Of a stretch of 64,000 nucleotides of DNA, positions 7,809 through 17,261 are shown piece after piece. The stretch spans positions 3,596,001-3,660,000 of the forward strand of contig NZ_CP022296.1 in NCBI RefSeq assembly GCF_017310035.1, read 5' to 3'. Source of the DNA: Nocardioides sp. S5 (GTDB taxonomy: Bacteria > Actinomycetota > Actinomycetes > Propionibacteriales > Nocardioidaceae). Both the position numbers and the translations under genes were made by a program. The notes under the pieces are model-generated. The model searched no databases. It was not told the DNA's origin and saw nothing but the letters and a program-made list of their open reading frames with translations. Positions within the stretch are counted from its first letter, which is position 1. Each line of letters starts with the position of its first letter.

Positions 7809-10127
7809 ATGTCCACTTTCTTGTACCGGCTCGGACGAACTGCGTTCGGCAGGCCGTGGCTGTTCATTGCGGGCTGGCTCGCCGTCCTCACGGTGGTCAT
7901 CGGTGCCGTGGCCATCAACGGGGTGAGCGTCAGCTCCGAGATGAAGATCGAGGGCACCGAGGCCCAGACCGTGCTCGACCGCGTAGCCGATGAGCTCCCC
8001 GAGGCCTCCGGGGGTCAGGCCAGCGTGGTCTTCACTGCCCCGGACGGTGAGCGGCTCGACACTCCGGAGCGACTCGCGGTGATCAGCGGCACCGTCGGCG
8101 ACGTCTATGACCTGGAGAAGGTCGTCAACCCCCTCGACGCCGCGCTGGGTGCCGCCGAGGAGGGCGCCCCGGGCACTCCGCCAGACAATGCACCGGTCGA
8201 TCCCCTGGCCGGGTCGGACCAGGGGCAGGCGCCTCCCTACCAGCCGCTGCTGGTGGATGGGGCACCGGTGCCCGGGGTGCTGGTGTCCTCGGACGGGCAG
8301 GTCGCGCTGTTCCAGTTCCAGTTCACGGTCGCCTCGACCTCGTTGACCGATGACGACGTTACCTCGGTGGTCGAGGTGGTGGAGCGTGCCGAGCAGGGAA
8401 CGGGCATCACCGTGCTCCCGAGCGACTCGCTGAAGGCCATCGAGATCCCGGTCGGTATCGGTGAGGTGATCGGTCTCGCCGTCGCCGCCCTGGTGCTGGT
8501 GCTCACGTTGGGTTCCCTGATCGCGGCCGGTCTGCCCCTGGTCACCGCGCTGGTCGGCGTCGGCATCGGGGTGGGTGGCGCGTACGCGCTCTCGACGGTC
8601 GTCGAGATGAACTCCGCCACCCCCGTCCTGGGTCTCATGGTCGGCCTCGCGGTCGGCATCGATTACGCGCTCTTCGTCGTCAACCGGCAGCGTCGGCTGA
8701 TCCTCGACCGAGGGCTCACCGCCCGGGAGGCAGCCGGCAGAGCAGTCGGCACTGCGGGCAGCGCCGTGTTCTTCGCCGGCCTGACCGTCCTCATCGCGCT
8801 GACCGCCCTGACCGTCATCGGCATCGCGACGTTGTCGACTATGGCCCTGGTCGCTGCGTCCACGGTGGCCCTGGCAGTGCTCATCGCCCTCAGCCTGCTG
8901 CCCGCGCTGCTAGGCCTAGTCGGGGAGCGGATCTGCTCGGACAAGGCCCGAGGCCGGCGCCGCGCCAAGGAGGACGCGGAGTCGCACAGCGTCGCCGACC
9001 ACTGGGTGAAGACTGTGATCAGGTTCAGGTGGCCCGTCATCGCCGGCGTGGTCGCGATCCTGGGCGTGATGGCGATCCCCGCAGCCAGCATGAACCTGGG
9101 CATCCCCTCCGGCGCGACCGCGAACCAGGACACCGCCGCTCGGCAGAGCTACGAGGCCGTCTCCCAAGGCTTCGGTGAGGGATTCAACGGCCCCCTCCTA
9201 GTCACCGCAGAGCCCACCGGCACCGCAGGACGTGTCACCCCCGAGCTGACCGCGAAACTGATCACTGGGTTCCAGGACCGAGACGACATCGTGCTGGCCA
9301 CCCCCGTCGGCATCAACGAGGCCGGCGACCTCGCCGTGTTCAGCATCATCCCCACCTCAGGCCCCAGCGACGAGGCGACCAGCGACCTCGTGAAGTCACT
9401 TCGCGAGCGCGACAGCGCGATCGCCCAGGACAACCAGGTGCAGTTGGGCGTGACCGGCTTCACCGCCATCGGAATCGACATGTCCGACAAGATCGCCAGC
9501 GTGCTTCCGCTCTACCTCGGCATCATCATCGTGCTTTCCGTCCTGATTCTGATGGTCGTTTTCCGCTCGGTGGTCGTCCCGATCAAGGCCACAGCCGGCT
9601 TCCTGCTCAGCATCCTGGCCACCTTCGGTGCCACCACCGCAGTCTTCCAGTGGGGCTGGGTCAGCGAACTCTTCGGCTTCGACACCGGCGGTCCGCTCAT
9701 GAGCTTCATGCCGATCATCGTGACCGGCATCCTCTACGGACTCGCCATGGACTACGAGGTCTTCCTGGTCTCCTCGATGCGCGAGGCACACATCCACGGC
9801 CAGGCAGCGCGACCAAGCGTCGTCCACGGCTTCGACCACGCCAGCCGGGTCGTCGTCGCAGCCGCCATCATCATGGTCGCGGTGTTCTCCGGCTTCATCT
9901 TCAGCCACGACATCATGATCAAGCAGGTCGGCTTCGCACTCGCCGCCGGCATCCTGATCGACGCATTCATCGTCCGGTTGACCCTCGTACCGGCGCTCAT
10001 GGCCGTCTTCGACGACAGAGCATGGTGGCTTCCCCCCTGGCTCGACCGGCTACTGCCGGACCTCGACATCGAGGGCGACAAGCTCCTGACCATGCTCGAC
10101 GAGCAGGCCGGAGTCACTGACCGATAG
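7809..10127 (+). CDS. MMPL/RND-family membrane transporter
   Basis: A 772-residue inner-membrane protein with the two-fold RND/MMPL plan. Each half has one TM helix, a large extracytoplasmic domain and a bundle of TM helices. TM1 is near residues 15-35. The first bundle contains GLMVGLAVGIDYALFVVNR (about 275-293), whose Asp-Tyr pair is the proton-relay signature; the second half has YGLAMDYEVFLVSSMREA. Such proteins export lipids or hydrophobic drugs using the proton gradient. An AAGGAG ribosome site precedes the ATG. The TetR gene just upstream suggests inducible efflux. Confidence 0.93.
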   Translation: MSTFLYRLGRTAFGRPWLFIAGWLAVLTVVIGAVAINGVSVSSEMKIEGTEAQTVLDRVADELPEASGGQASVVFTAPDGERLDTPERLAVISGTVGDVYDLEKVVNPLDAALGAAEEGAPGTPPDNAPVDPLAGSDQGQAPPYQPLLVDGAPVPGVLVSSDGQVALFQFQFTVASTSLTDDDVTSVVEVVERAEQGTGITVLPSDSLKAIEIPVGIGEVIGLAVAALVLVLTLGSLIAAGLPLVTALVGVGIGVGGAYALSTVVEMNSATPVLGLMVGLAVGIDYALFVVNRQRRLILDRGLTAREAAGRAVGTAGSAVFFAGLTVLIALTALTVIGIATLSTMALVAASTVALAVLIALSLLPALLGLVGERICSDKARGRRRAKEDAESHSVADHWVKTVIRFRWPVIAGVVAILGVMAIPAASMNLGIPSGATANQDTAARQSYEAVSQGFGEGFNGPLLVTAEPTGTAGRVTPELTAKLITGFQDRDDIVLATPVGINEAGDLAVFSIIPTSGPSDEATSDLVKSLRERDSAIAQDNQVQLGVTGFTAIGIDMSDKIASVLPLYLGIIIVLSVLILMVVFRSVVVPIKATAGFLLSILATFGATTAVFQWGWVSELFGFDTGGPLMSFMPIIVTGILYGLAMDYEVFLVSSMREAHIHGQAARPSVVHGFDHASRVVVAAAIIMVAVFSGFIFSHDIMIKQVGFALAAGILIDAFIVRLTLVPALMAVFDDRAWWLPPWLDRLLPDLDIEGDKLLTMLDEQAGVTDR

Positions 10128-10359
10128 GACATCAAGATCCCAGGCTGATGGAGAACAGACCGCCAAAGGTGCGTCGTGCTTCGGCCGGGTTCGCGCTCCA
10201 GGATCCGCTGCGCGGAGAAGGCCGCGGAGCAAGAGGCTGCGATCTCTTCGCCACCCCGTGATGCGCGTCGACCTCATCTGCCGGAGGGAACAGACCCTTC
10301 ACCCAGCGGACAACCTGGACTTTCCGGCCCGGTTAGTGTCCGAAATATCGGAGGCCGCC

Positions 10360-10746
10360 TCAAGGTCGGCGCCGCCCGTGGCGTCTCCAATTGCGCGACC
10401 GGCCATGACGTGCCGGCTTTCCGTTCACCTGTGCTGGATCGTGTTCGCGCAAGTATTCCTCAAGATCAGCAAGCCCCCGGGCGAGATCTCGACGGAGCTT
10501 TCGTTCGGCCAAAAACCGGAGGCGTGGCCGGGGGTGTACGCGAGCCCACTCACCATAGATGGACTCCCCCACGTACCAGCATGCACCGGCAGCGACGAGG
10601 CCGCCCACTAACGTCCACCACACGACTGCCAGCACATCCCATAGGGCGTTCCCCAGATGTTGCCAAGCTGGCCCGTTCGGATCCCAATATCTCACTCCAC
10701 CCACCTCCAGCCCTAGCGGCCGAACCCGGTGGTTCATGATCACCAT
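10360..10746 (-). CDS. Small single-pass membrane protein of unknown function
   Basis: A 128-residue frame (or 125 from the second ATG at 10737) with one hydrophobic segment ALWDVLAVVWWTLVGGLVAA near residues 32-60. A charged cytoplasmic-type tail follows (RPRLRFLAERKLRRDLARGL). Composition looks like a real protein and the C-terminal helix is amphipathic. I do not recognise the family and there is no strong ribosome site. The IS21 insertion ends 62 bases upstream of its start and may have removed its promoter. Confidence 0.45.
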   Translation of the reverse strand: MVIMNHRVRPLGLEVGGVRYWDPNGPAWQHLGNALWDVLAVVWWTLVGGLVAAGACWYVGESIYGEWARVHPRPRLRFLAERKLRRDLARGLADLEEYLREHDPAQVNGKPARHGRSRNWRRHGRRRP

Positions 10747-10879
10747 GCACGCAGGGGTTGAGGTCAGAGTACGCCGAAATACATAGGGGGAAAAGGGTAG
10801 TTTGGCGGTGTCGCTTGCCACGGTGATGGGACCACCTCGTTGCCATGAGCATGGGACCACCCGAAGGTGTGGGTGAGCA

Positions 10880-11683
10880 TCACAGGGCCTCGCTTCCTGG
10901 GTCAATGTCGGCGCGCTGGTTGAGTCGGTCTCGTTGCCGGTAGGAGGGGCCTTCGATGACCAGGGTGTGCGCGCCTGAGGTGAGTCGGTCGATCGCGGAC
11001 TGGGCGAGCAGCGCGTCGCTCATCATGGCCAGCCACTCGGCGGGGTCCCGGTTCGAGGTCACGATGGTGCTCGCGCGGCGGTGGCGTTCGACGATGATCT
11101 CGTAGAAGTCGTTGGTCTCGGTGGCCTCGAGCCGTCGTAGCGCGAAGTCGTCGATGATCAGCACGTCGACGCGGGCGAGCTTGCGGATCTCGGCCTCGAG
11201 GGTGTTGTCGAGTCGGGCGGCGCGGAGCCGGGTGAACAGCTTGTCGGCGCGGGCGAAGTGGACGCTGAGCCGGCGTCGGATAGCGGTGTGGCCGAGCGCT
11301 GATGCGAGGTGGGTCTTCCCGACGCCGACCGGGCCGAGGATCAGGGCGCCGTGGCCGGCCTCGGTGAACCGCAGGCTGGTCAGGTCCGACAGCAGGGTCC
11401 GGTCGTAGGAGAGGTCGTCGAGCTCGTCCCAGGCTTCCAGCCGCATCGTGGGGTCCAGCCCGGCGGTGCGGGCGCGCAGCATCGCCGAGCGGGACTCCCG
11501 GCGAGTGATCTCGTCGGCCAGCACCAGCTCGAGGAACGCGGCATGGCCCATCTTGCGTTGCTTGGCCAGCGCGAGCCGCTCGGGCAGGGTGTCCTTCAGA
11601 CCGCCGAGCTTGAGCGCCTTCAGTGTCCGCATCAGGTCGGTCCCGACCGGATCGACCGGCCCGACCTTGGTCGTTGTGCTCAT
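10880..11683 (-). CDS. istB: IS21 transposition helper ATPase IstB
   Basis: A 267-residue AAA+ (DnaC-like) ATPase. It has Walker A GPVGVGKTHLASALG, Walker B VDVLIIDDFALRRLE and sensor TIVTSNRDPAEW. It assists IstA in target capture. The ATG at 11683 (MSTTTKVGPVDPVGTDLMRT) overlaps the istA stop codon, which fixes the start and implies translational coupling. An open frame extends upstream but there it is only a shadow of istA. Confidence 0.93.
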   Translation of the reverse strand: MSTTTKVGPVDPVGTDLMRTLKALKLGGLKDTLPERLALAKQRKMGHAAFLELVLADEITRRESRSAMLRARTAGLDPTMRLEAWDELDDLSYDRTLLSDLTSLRFTEAGHGALILGPVGVGKTHLASALGHTAIRRRLSVHFARADKLFTRLRAARLDNTLEAEIRKLARVDVLIIDDFALRRLEATETNDFYEIIVERHRRASTIVTSNRDPAEWLAMMSDALLAQSAIDRLTSGAHTLVIEGPSYRQRDRLNQRADIDPGSEAL

Positions 11684-13326
11684 CGGGTGGGCTCCAGGTC
11701 TGTGCCATCCCCGGCGACCCGGCCGCCGGGGATGAGGGTGAGCCGGACGCTGCCGCGACCGGAGTACTCCTTGGGGTCGCGAGCGAACCGGCCGCCCTGG
11801 GCGTTGTGGCCGGAGCCGGCTGCGGCAGGCAGCACCGGCTGTTCGCGCTCGGTGGCCTTCTCGAGCATCGAGGCGATCTTCGACACGCTGACCACGTCGA
11901 GGTCCAGCGCTCGTGCGCAGGCGTTCTCGACCGGCTCTGGGCCGTAGCGGCGGACCAGACCTTGTAGCCGGTACACGCTGCGCATCCTCGTCCAGGGCAG
12001 CGGATCGTCGAGCAGCCGCTCGGCATAGATCCCGATGTTCTCCCCGTGCCCGGCGCACACGCCGATCAGCTTGGTGAGGTCTCGCAGCGCGTAGCCGGTC
12101 TTCTCCTCGGGCAGGTCCTCACGGTCCGTGGACCGTCCGCCGGGCGGCTGCCGTGGGTGGGTCTTGACCAGCCGGCCCGGTCCCACCTGGCCGGTCCGGC
12201 CGGTGGTGTAGAGCTTGACCAGCTCGCTGTCGGCGCGAGCGTCCAGCTGGCGGCCCAGGTATGGCTCGGGCACCGAGTAGAGCGCCTTGGCGACCTCGAC
12301 GTGGAAGTCGCGGTGCACCTTGACCCGCTTGAACACCGGCACGTCATAGGGCTCCGGGGCCGGCAACAGGCAGCTCGCTTCGAGCTCGGCGAACGCCTCG
12401 GCCGGTCGGGCCTGGGTGGTGCCGTGGATCCGCATCCCGGCCCGCTGCGCACACCATGCCTCGACGCGAGCCTGCGCATCGGCGAGGTCGGTGAAGGACT
12501 CCCCGGCCCAGAAGTTGCCGCGCACGTACTGCACCACCCGCTCCACCCGCGGCTTGTCCTGCGGCGAGCGGATCCGGGCCGGGTCGGTCCCGAACCCGAC
12601 GTGCTGGGCGTAGTCCAACCAGCCCACGTTCAGCGTCGGGTTCACCGCGTCGGCGTCGGTCACGACCGGCTTGAGGTTGTCCGGGATCAGCACCTTGAAG
12701 GCGCCGCCGAAGAACCGCCAGGCTGCCTCGCAGCCGGCGATCACCGCGACGAGCGTCTGGGAGTAGGTCAACCACACGAACATGTGCCTGCTGACCACGG
12801 CAGTGAAGATCAGCGCGTGCACCTTCCGCCGGCGACCGGTCTCCGGGTCGGTCAGGTAGCCCATCTGGGCGAAGTCGACCTGGCACTCCACGCCCGGCTC
12901 GCCGTCGGCGACCCGCACCGTGGTCCTCTTCGGTCGGAATCCGCACCGCTCGACCGCGAACCGGTGCAGCGTCCGGTACGACACCACGCACCCCTGCCGG
13001 GCGAGCAACTCCTCGATCTTCACGATGCTCAACGGCTCGGCGCCGTCGCCGCCCTTGACCCAGGCGCTGATCTGCTCCTCGTGAGCCAGCAGTAGCTCCC
13101 ACGAAGCGCCGTGCCCGTTCGGCCGTGCCGGCCGCACCGCCTCGACCACGACACCGACCAGCTCATCGGTGAGCGCCTCGACACCCGCGTCGCGCGACAG
13201 GCCGGCGGCCTCGGCCGCGGCCACGTACCGGCGAGCGGTCTTCCGGTCCACACCGGCCCGCTCGGCGACCTTCCGCAGCCCCAACCCCGCGAGCCACGCC
13301 CGCAGCACCTCGAACACCTCAACCAC
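11680..13326 (-). CDS. istA: IS21 transposase IstA
   Basis: A transposase of about 548 residues. The GTG at 13326 follows a good ribosome site (AGGGAGG) and gives VVEVFEVLRAWLAGLGLRKV, the usual HTH start (VAERAGVDRKTARRYVAAAE). The rve-type DDE domain shows VECQVDFAQMGYL, VLIPDNLKPVV and SPQDKPRVERVVQYV, the Asp/Asp/Glu regions. The longer upstream reading (to 13410) lacks family-like sequence. Confidence 0.92.
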   Translation of the reverse strand: MVEVFEVLRAWLAGLGLRKVAERAGVDRKTARRYVAAAEAAGLSRDAGVEALTDELVGVVVEAVRPARPNGHGASWELLLAHEEQISAWVKGGDGAEPLSIVKIEELLARQGCVVSYRTLHRFAVERCGFRPKRTTVRVADGEPGVECQVDFAQMGYLTDPETGRRRKVHALIFTAVVSRHMFVWLTYSQTLVAVIAGCEAAWRFFGGAFKVLIPDNLKPVVTDADAVNPTLNVGWLDYAQHVGFGTDPARIRSPQDKPRVERVVQYVRGNFWAGESFTDLADAQARVEAWCAQRAGMRIHGTTQARPAEAFAELEASCLLPAPEPYDVPVFKRVKVHRDFHVEVAKALYSVPEPYLGRQLDARADSELVKLYTTGRTGQVGPGRLVKTHPRQPPGGRSTDREDLPEEKTGYALRDLTKLIGVCAGHGENIGIYAERLLDDPLPWTRMRSVYRLQGLVRRYGPEPVENACARALDLDVVSVSKIASMLEKATEREQPVLPAAAGSGHNAQGGRFARDPKEYSGRGSVRLTLIPGGRVAGDGTDLEPTR

Positions 13327-13511
13327 GCTGACCTCCCTGAATCCCACCGCTGACGACCTCCGCGCCGACTGACCTGACGCGGCGATCCAACGGCCGAACC
13401 GAGGACCCACCGGCCAGGCGCGCCGGGTGGTCCCATGACTGGCAATCCAGGTGGTCCCATGAACCTGGCAGAAAACCGCTCAGAGCGGTCCCATGCTCAT
13501 GGCAGGCGACA

Positions 13512-14011
13512 GGCGGCACTGAGCGCTACCCACGGCCGCTGCCAGGCAGCAGAGCCAGACGCCAATATGATCGACCAGGACGAACACCCCGACCGACCGA
13601 GCCCGCCGCCGAGAGAACGACGCCTTGCAGTCGCTTGGCGGAGCAAGGCGAGCGCCGTCGCTAGTACAAAGCTCAGGCATCGGTGGCCCAACTCTGAGAG
13701 GCGGAGCGCCTTCGTCGGCGGGCCTCCATCCGCAGGTCACCAAGGATTCAACCCCCCACCCCACCACCCCCCACGAACTCCCCAGTCGAGCTGTCTCACC
13801 AACGTGCGCTGTCTCGGCGCCAAACAACCGGGAACATCGATTTGGCCCCGCAGAATCGAGGCCATGCGCTCCTCGACATCGCAGATGCAGCGGCGCCTGA
13901 GCCGGGTTGATGTTCGACGTCAAAACGAGCGCTACCCACTGAAGTGGGAGTCAGAAATGGGGACGCCTCAGATAGAGCAGGTGAAGTTTGGACGACTGAT
14001 GCCGTGCACCC
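13512..14011. other. No recognisable gene between IS21-1 and the BtrH-like pseudogene
   Basis: The first five bases are the IS21 duplication. Open frames exist on both strands but none shows protein-like composition, a ribosome site or a motif. A homopurine/pyrimidine-rich CCCCCCACCCCACCACC stretch lies near 13756. This is probably intergenic or decayed sequence. Confidence 0.5.
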
Positions 14012-15099
14012 TCAGGTTCGAAGTGACGCCGCAGCGCCGTGGAGGTCTTGGGTCAGCATGGCCTCGAGCTCCGGAAGGGCCAAGGCCGACTGCGCGGCGT
14101 CGCGAACTCCACTGCGTGCCGGCTTATCCCGGGCGGTGGCCGAACGGGCCACCGTCGTCCAGGCCTCTGCGGCTCGGCTGGCTGACCGCGCCGATGAGGT
14201 GGTTGCTTCATCCCCGGTCATCTGGGCGATCTCGAAAGCCCCCTGGGCCAGCAGCCGGCGGAAGAGGCCGCCGCCTGTGCCTGCCTTCTCGATGAACGCG
14301 CCGAGGCTGAACAACATGATTTCGAGTTCCTCGTCGTCGTGGCGCTCCCAGCCCGCAATGTCCGTGGCAAAGGCATGCGCTGCGGCGACTCCTGCGCTGC
14401 GGACCATCAGACCGGCGGCGTCACCCGGTTCTGAGGGTAGCTCGTCGAAGACTCTGGTGGCGCTGGTGGGATTGCTCACCGCTTGGGCTGACTGGGCGAA
14501 TGCCTCAGCCGCCGCGGACGCCAGATCCGGCAGCTCGGCGGGCCACCTGATGTCATACAGCGTGTGTCGCGTCGGTTGCGGGAACGACGTGGAACTGCGG
14601 GCCCGCGCAAGGGCCTCGTAGGGGACCTCCTGGACGTCTTCGCGATCGTTGTCGACCACCAGAGCGCATGGTCATCGAACCCGATGACCACGATGTCGTG
14701 GCGGCTCATCGAAAGTTTGACGCGCAGATATGGCAGCTCGGCAATGTCAGCCCAGAGCATGACTGGACGACCGCCCTCGATCTCGGCGCGTACCCAGCTC
14801 CACCCCTCGGCGGGATCATCAGTAACCCGCTGCTCGGCCGCTGCGCCAAGCCGACGAGGCAGATCCAGCTCGAGCTCTCCGCCACGGCCAACCAGGTACA
14901 GGGGTGGGAAAAGGCCTACCGAGCGCACACAGGAGAGACCGAGCGCGCCGCCGAGAGCGAACACCAGACCTTCGCTGGGAGGGCCGTCCCATCCGAGTCC
15001 GGCCCACTCCAGCAGGTCTCGCAGAGCGCCGGACCCACAGTGCCCACCGATCCGATGCGGGTAGGGCGACACCTGTGCGGCGGCATGACTAGTAGTCAT
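14012..15099 (-). pseudogene. BtrH-like (BtrH_N/DUF4872) acyltransferase-fold gene with a frameshift
   Basis: The N-terminal frame (15099 to about 14660) reads YPHRIGGHCGSGALRDLLEW through SMSRHDIVVIGFDDHAL. The C-terminal frame (about 14659 to 14012) resumes VVDNDREDVQEVPYEALARA through GLFRRLLAQGAFEIAQMTGD. Side by side with the intact paralogue at 23492-24568, the two frames are one protein broken by a single-base shift near 14660. The conserved Cys (GGHCGS), His (SRHDIVV) and Asp (VVDND) of the cysteine-hydrolase-like fold are all still encoded. BtrH itself moves an acyl group from a carrier protein to an amine in butirosin synthesis; the role here is unknown. It is the last gene of a TetR-hotdog-BtrH operon. 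A sequencing error cannot be excluded. Confidence 0.82.
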
Positions 15100-15172
15100 G
15101 AAGCCGTCTTTCGCATCCGAGCCTGCGTGTCGGACGGTGATCGGTAGCAGTCAACCTCTGCTCGCTGAACGA

Positions 15173-15736
15173 TCACGGCCTCGGCTCTCTCTCAACGCCT
15201 CTCGGACCGCCGGTCTCCTCGGCGGTCTTGGTGATGGCGCTCTCCAGGCTCCGTGCGTACGCAGCAGCGAAGTGGGCGACGTCAACGAGCACGAACATTG
15301 CGGTCGAGGTGAGCACCCTCTGCCCCTCCGGGTCGGTGATGGTGGCTTCAACCTGAAGTCGACGCCCATCGCGACCGGTGAGGTGGGCGTCCAACCGATA
15401 GGTGACGTCCAAGAGGACAGGCTGCAGGTACTCGATCTCGAGGCGTCGAGTCACCGCCGGGCCGCCAACTAAGTACTGGAGGAATCCATAGAGGTCGTCG
15501 ATGACCGTCGCCAACGCCCCACCATGAGCGATCCCCGGCGCGCCCTCGTGCCGGCGGTCGAAGGCGTGCGCAGCGACCACGCCGTCCCCCGCACGTCGCA
15601 CCTCGAGATGGTGACCATGCGGATTGTCCTCGCCGCAGCCCAGACAGTTGGCGTGGTGTGAGGCAAGGCGAGCCCCGTCGTCAGGAGGACGGAACTTCTC
15701 TGCAAACGTCGCGATCAGGTCATCAAATCGACTCAT
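15173..15736 (-). CDS. PaaI-type hotdog-fold thioesterase-like protein
   Basis: A 187-residue protein with a distinctive CLGCGEDNPHGHHLEVRRAG stretch near residue 34 and the hotdog catalytic-loop pattern APGIAHGGALATVIDD near residue 84. Members usually hydrolyse or bind acyl-CoA/acyl-ACP thioesters. A second homologue at 39812-40300 shares both motifs. Its ATG overlaps the TetR stop (ATGA), so the two are coupled. It precedes the BtrH-like pseudogene by 73 bases. The C-terminal tail is longer than in the paralogue. Confidence 0.88.
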   Translation of the reverse strand: MSRFDDLIATFAEKFRPPDDGARLASHHANCLGCGEDNPHGHHLEVRRAGDGVVAAHAFDRRHEGAPGIAHGGALATVIDDLYGFLQYLVGGPAVTRRLEIEYLQPVLLDVTYRLDAHLTGRDGRRLQVEATITDPEGQRVLTSTAMFVLVDVAHFAAAYARSLESAITKTAEETGGPRGVEREPRP

Positions 15737-16347
15737 CCCGCTACCCCGCCTGCCATGACAGTGTCGATCCAGCGTTCGAGGACATCACGCTGCCACTTAG
15801 AAGGATGCGGGACGAGCATCCCGCTCACTCCTCGACCTAACAGGAGATCCAGCGTCAACTGGATCAGAACCGGATCCGTGGTGATCCAGACGCGACATAC
15901 CTCCCGAAGCTCGGCGTGCACCCGCTCCTCCGCCGGAACCAGCTGGCGTCGAAGGTCCTCGTCGGTGCGTGCCGCGGCCCATAACTCCAACGTGGCTCCG
16001 TACAGCGGCCCGGACAACGCCTCAGCGAGGAGCTCCAGGGCCGCCAGTGCTGCCGCTCTGGTCGGTTGAGCCGAGGGGTCCAGACTGTCTCCGATCCGTA
16101 TCGCGAGACTGTCTTGAACATGCGTGAGACGTTGCTGAGCCAAATGCTCGACCGCCGCCACGACCATCTGGTCTCGCGTGCCGAAGTGGTGGAGCTGAGC
16201 GCCTCGCGACAAGCCAGCTCGCTCGGCCACGGCAGGGCCAGTGGTCCCCGCGTACCCCAGCTCCGCCAAGCAAGCCACCGTGGTGTCCAGCAGCAGCCGG
16301 CGGGTTGCGACCGCCCGAACCTGTCGATCCTGCACGCCAGCGGTCAT
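15733..16347 (-). CDS. TetR-family transcriptional regulator
   Basis: A 204-residue regulator starting MTAGVQDRQVRAVATRRLLL, with HTH GPAVAERAGLSRGAQLHHFG near residues 38-57 and a helical ligand domain. The start was chosen at the ATG just downstream of a perfect palindrome. An open frame continues further upstream through the palindrome but is unlikely to be used. First gene of the hotdog/BtrH-like operon, so probably an autorepressor. Confidence 0.9.
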   Translation of the reverse strand: MTAGVQDRQVRAVATRRLLLDTTVACLAELGYAGTTGPAVAERAGLSRGAQLHHFGTRDQMVVAAVEHLAQQRLTHVQDSLAIRIGDSLDPSAQPTRAAALAALELLAEALSGPLYGATLELWAAARTDEDLRRQLVPAEERVHAELREVCRVWITTDPVLIQLTLDLLLGRGVSGMLVPHPSKWQRDVLERWIDTVMAGGVAG

Positions 16348-16364
16348 GTTGAACACTGTACATA

Positions 16365-16380
16365 CATACATGCATGTATG
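16365..16380. promoter_or_regulatory. Perfect 16-bp palindromic operator CATACATGCATGTATG
   Basis: Two 8-base arms with no spacer lie 17 bases upstream of the TetR start, extended on one side by CATA repeats. Size and placement fit a TetR dimer site controlling the operon that begins with that gene. Confidence 0.75.
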
Positions 16381-16516
16381 CGCTCTAGGTGGAGCAGTGC
16401 TCGCCTTCGCACTCCTAGCGCGCCAGACACCGTGCCGAAAGCCGTTGCTAGGTAACGGACCGCGGACAATGCCATCTGCTGGCGCGCTGGCAGCAGGCTC
16501 TCCCGGCCAACCAGGC

Positions 16517-16735
16517 GGCATATGTGTCGATCTCGCCACCCGCGCCCTCTCCCCCGGTGGCCTACTTGTCCCGGCCACGTTCGGCCCCGACGGGACCCCG
16601 TCTTTCTCGGGCCAGCCAACGGCCCGTCACTTGGCCGACGACCTCGCCGTCTCCTTCGCGCCCGCCTTCCCCTTTGGCCCGTGCGGAGACGCGATGCACT
16701 GCACTCCCGGCGGCGCCGAGCAGCAGTTCACCTGA
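16517..16735 (+). pseudogene. C-terminal remnant of a class I SAM-dependent methyltransferase
   Basis: The reading frame ends ALSPGGLLVPATFGPDGTPS, FSGQPTARHLADDLAVSFAP and TPGGAEQQFT before a stop. This follows the usual tail of small SAM methyltransferases (RPGG..ATF.PDGP..CSGLP..RY, then a final TP.G..Q.F). Nothing resembling the N-terminal SAM-binding glycine loop is found upstream; the TetR operator region replaces it. So this is a truncated fragment. Confidence 0.45.
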
Positions 16736-17046
16736 GAACGGCGCGGCGCACCGATCTACTGCTGCTGACCTCCGCCAAGCGGATCACGAAGGAGCGGGGC
16801 GCCGGCGCCATGCCCTCGACCGCGCCCGAGTTCGTGGCCGTGGTCCCGGAGAGCACGCCCCGACTTGTCGTGACCAGAGTCCGTGGCACCGTTGCAAGTC
16901 ATGCCGAGTGTCCTCCGATCGATGGTGACGCACGTAGGGACGACGTAGGGACGCAAGGCCTAGCTGCTCGGCGTGTGTTGGAGACTAGCCCTCGGAAGTC
17001 GCTGTGGTCGTGTAGGAAATGGGGCCCTTGGTACTTGCGGTGGGGG
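16736..17046. other. No recognisable gene between the methyltransferase remnant and IS21-2
   Basis: Short open frames on both strands show no motif or ribosome site. The stretch ends in the GGGGG target duplication of the second IS21 element. Confidence 0.5.
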
Positions 17047-17261
17047 TGTCCGTGGCCATGAAAAAGTCCCCACTGGTGGCCAGGTAGCGGTCCCCACTGG
17101 TGGCCATGTCGGGTCCCCGGTGATGGCCAGGTCGAAGTCCCCGCTCCTCGTTCTTCGCGTGTTGTAACGGCTCGTGAGGGCCCTGCGTGGTGACGGTTGG
17201 CGATGTCTGGTCAGCCGTCGTCACCACGCAGGGGTCTTCATTGAAGAACGAGAGAGAACGA

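Larger units (their letters stand above)
10809..13511 (-). mobile_element. IS21-family insertion sequence 1 (2703 bp)
   Basis: Ends begin TGTCGCTTGCCACGG (left) and, reading inward, TGTCGCCTGCCATGAG (right). A 5-bp duplication GGCGG flanks the element at 10804-10808 and 13512-13516. Each end carries repeated copies of ATGGGACCACC-like blocks, the multiple terminal transposase-binding sites typical of IS21. It encodes istA and istB with an ATGA overlap. No disruption is seen, so it may be active. Confidence 0.92.

Noticed and set aside
10880..12058. 392-residue version of IstB
   Set aside because: The first 125 residues are a low-complexity shadow of istA. The true start is the ATGA overlap at 11683.
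13435..14295. 286-codon + strand frame after IS21-1
   Set aside because: It begins within the IS21 terminal repeats and runs antisense to the BtrH-like pseudogene. No ribosome site or family-like sequence was seen.
17062..17140. Repeated GTCCCCACTGGTGGCCA blocks, possible CRISPR-like array
   Set aside because: They are few, short and unevenly spaced, and their inverse copies lie at the other end of the IS21 element. They are transposase-binding end repeats.
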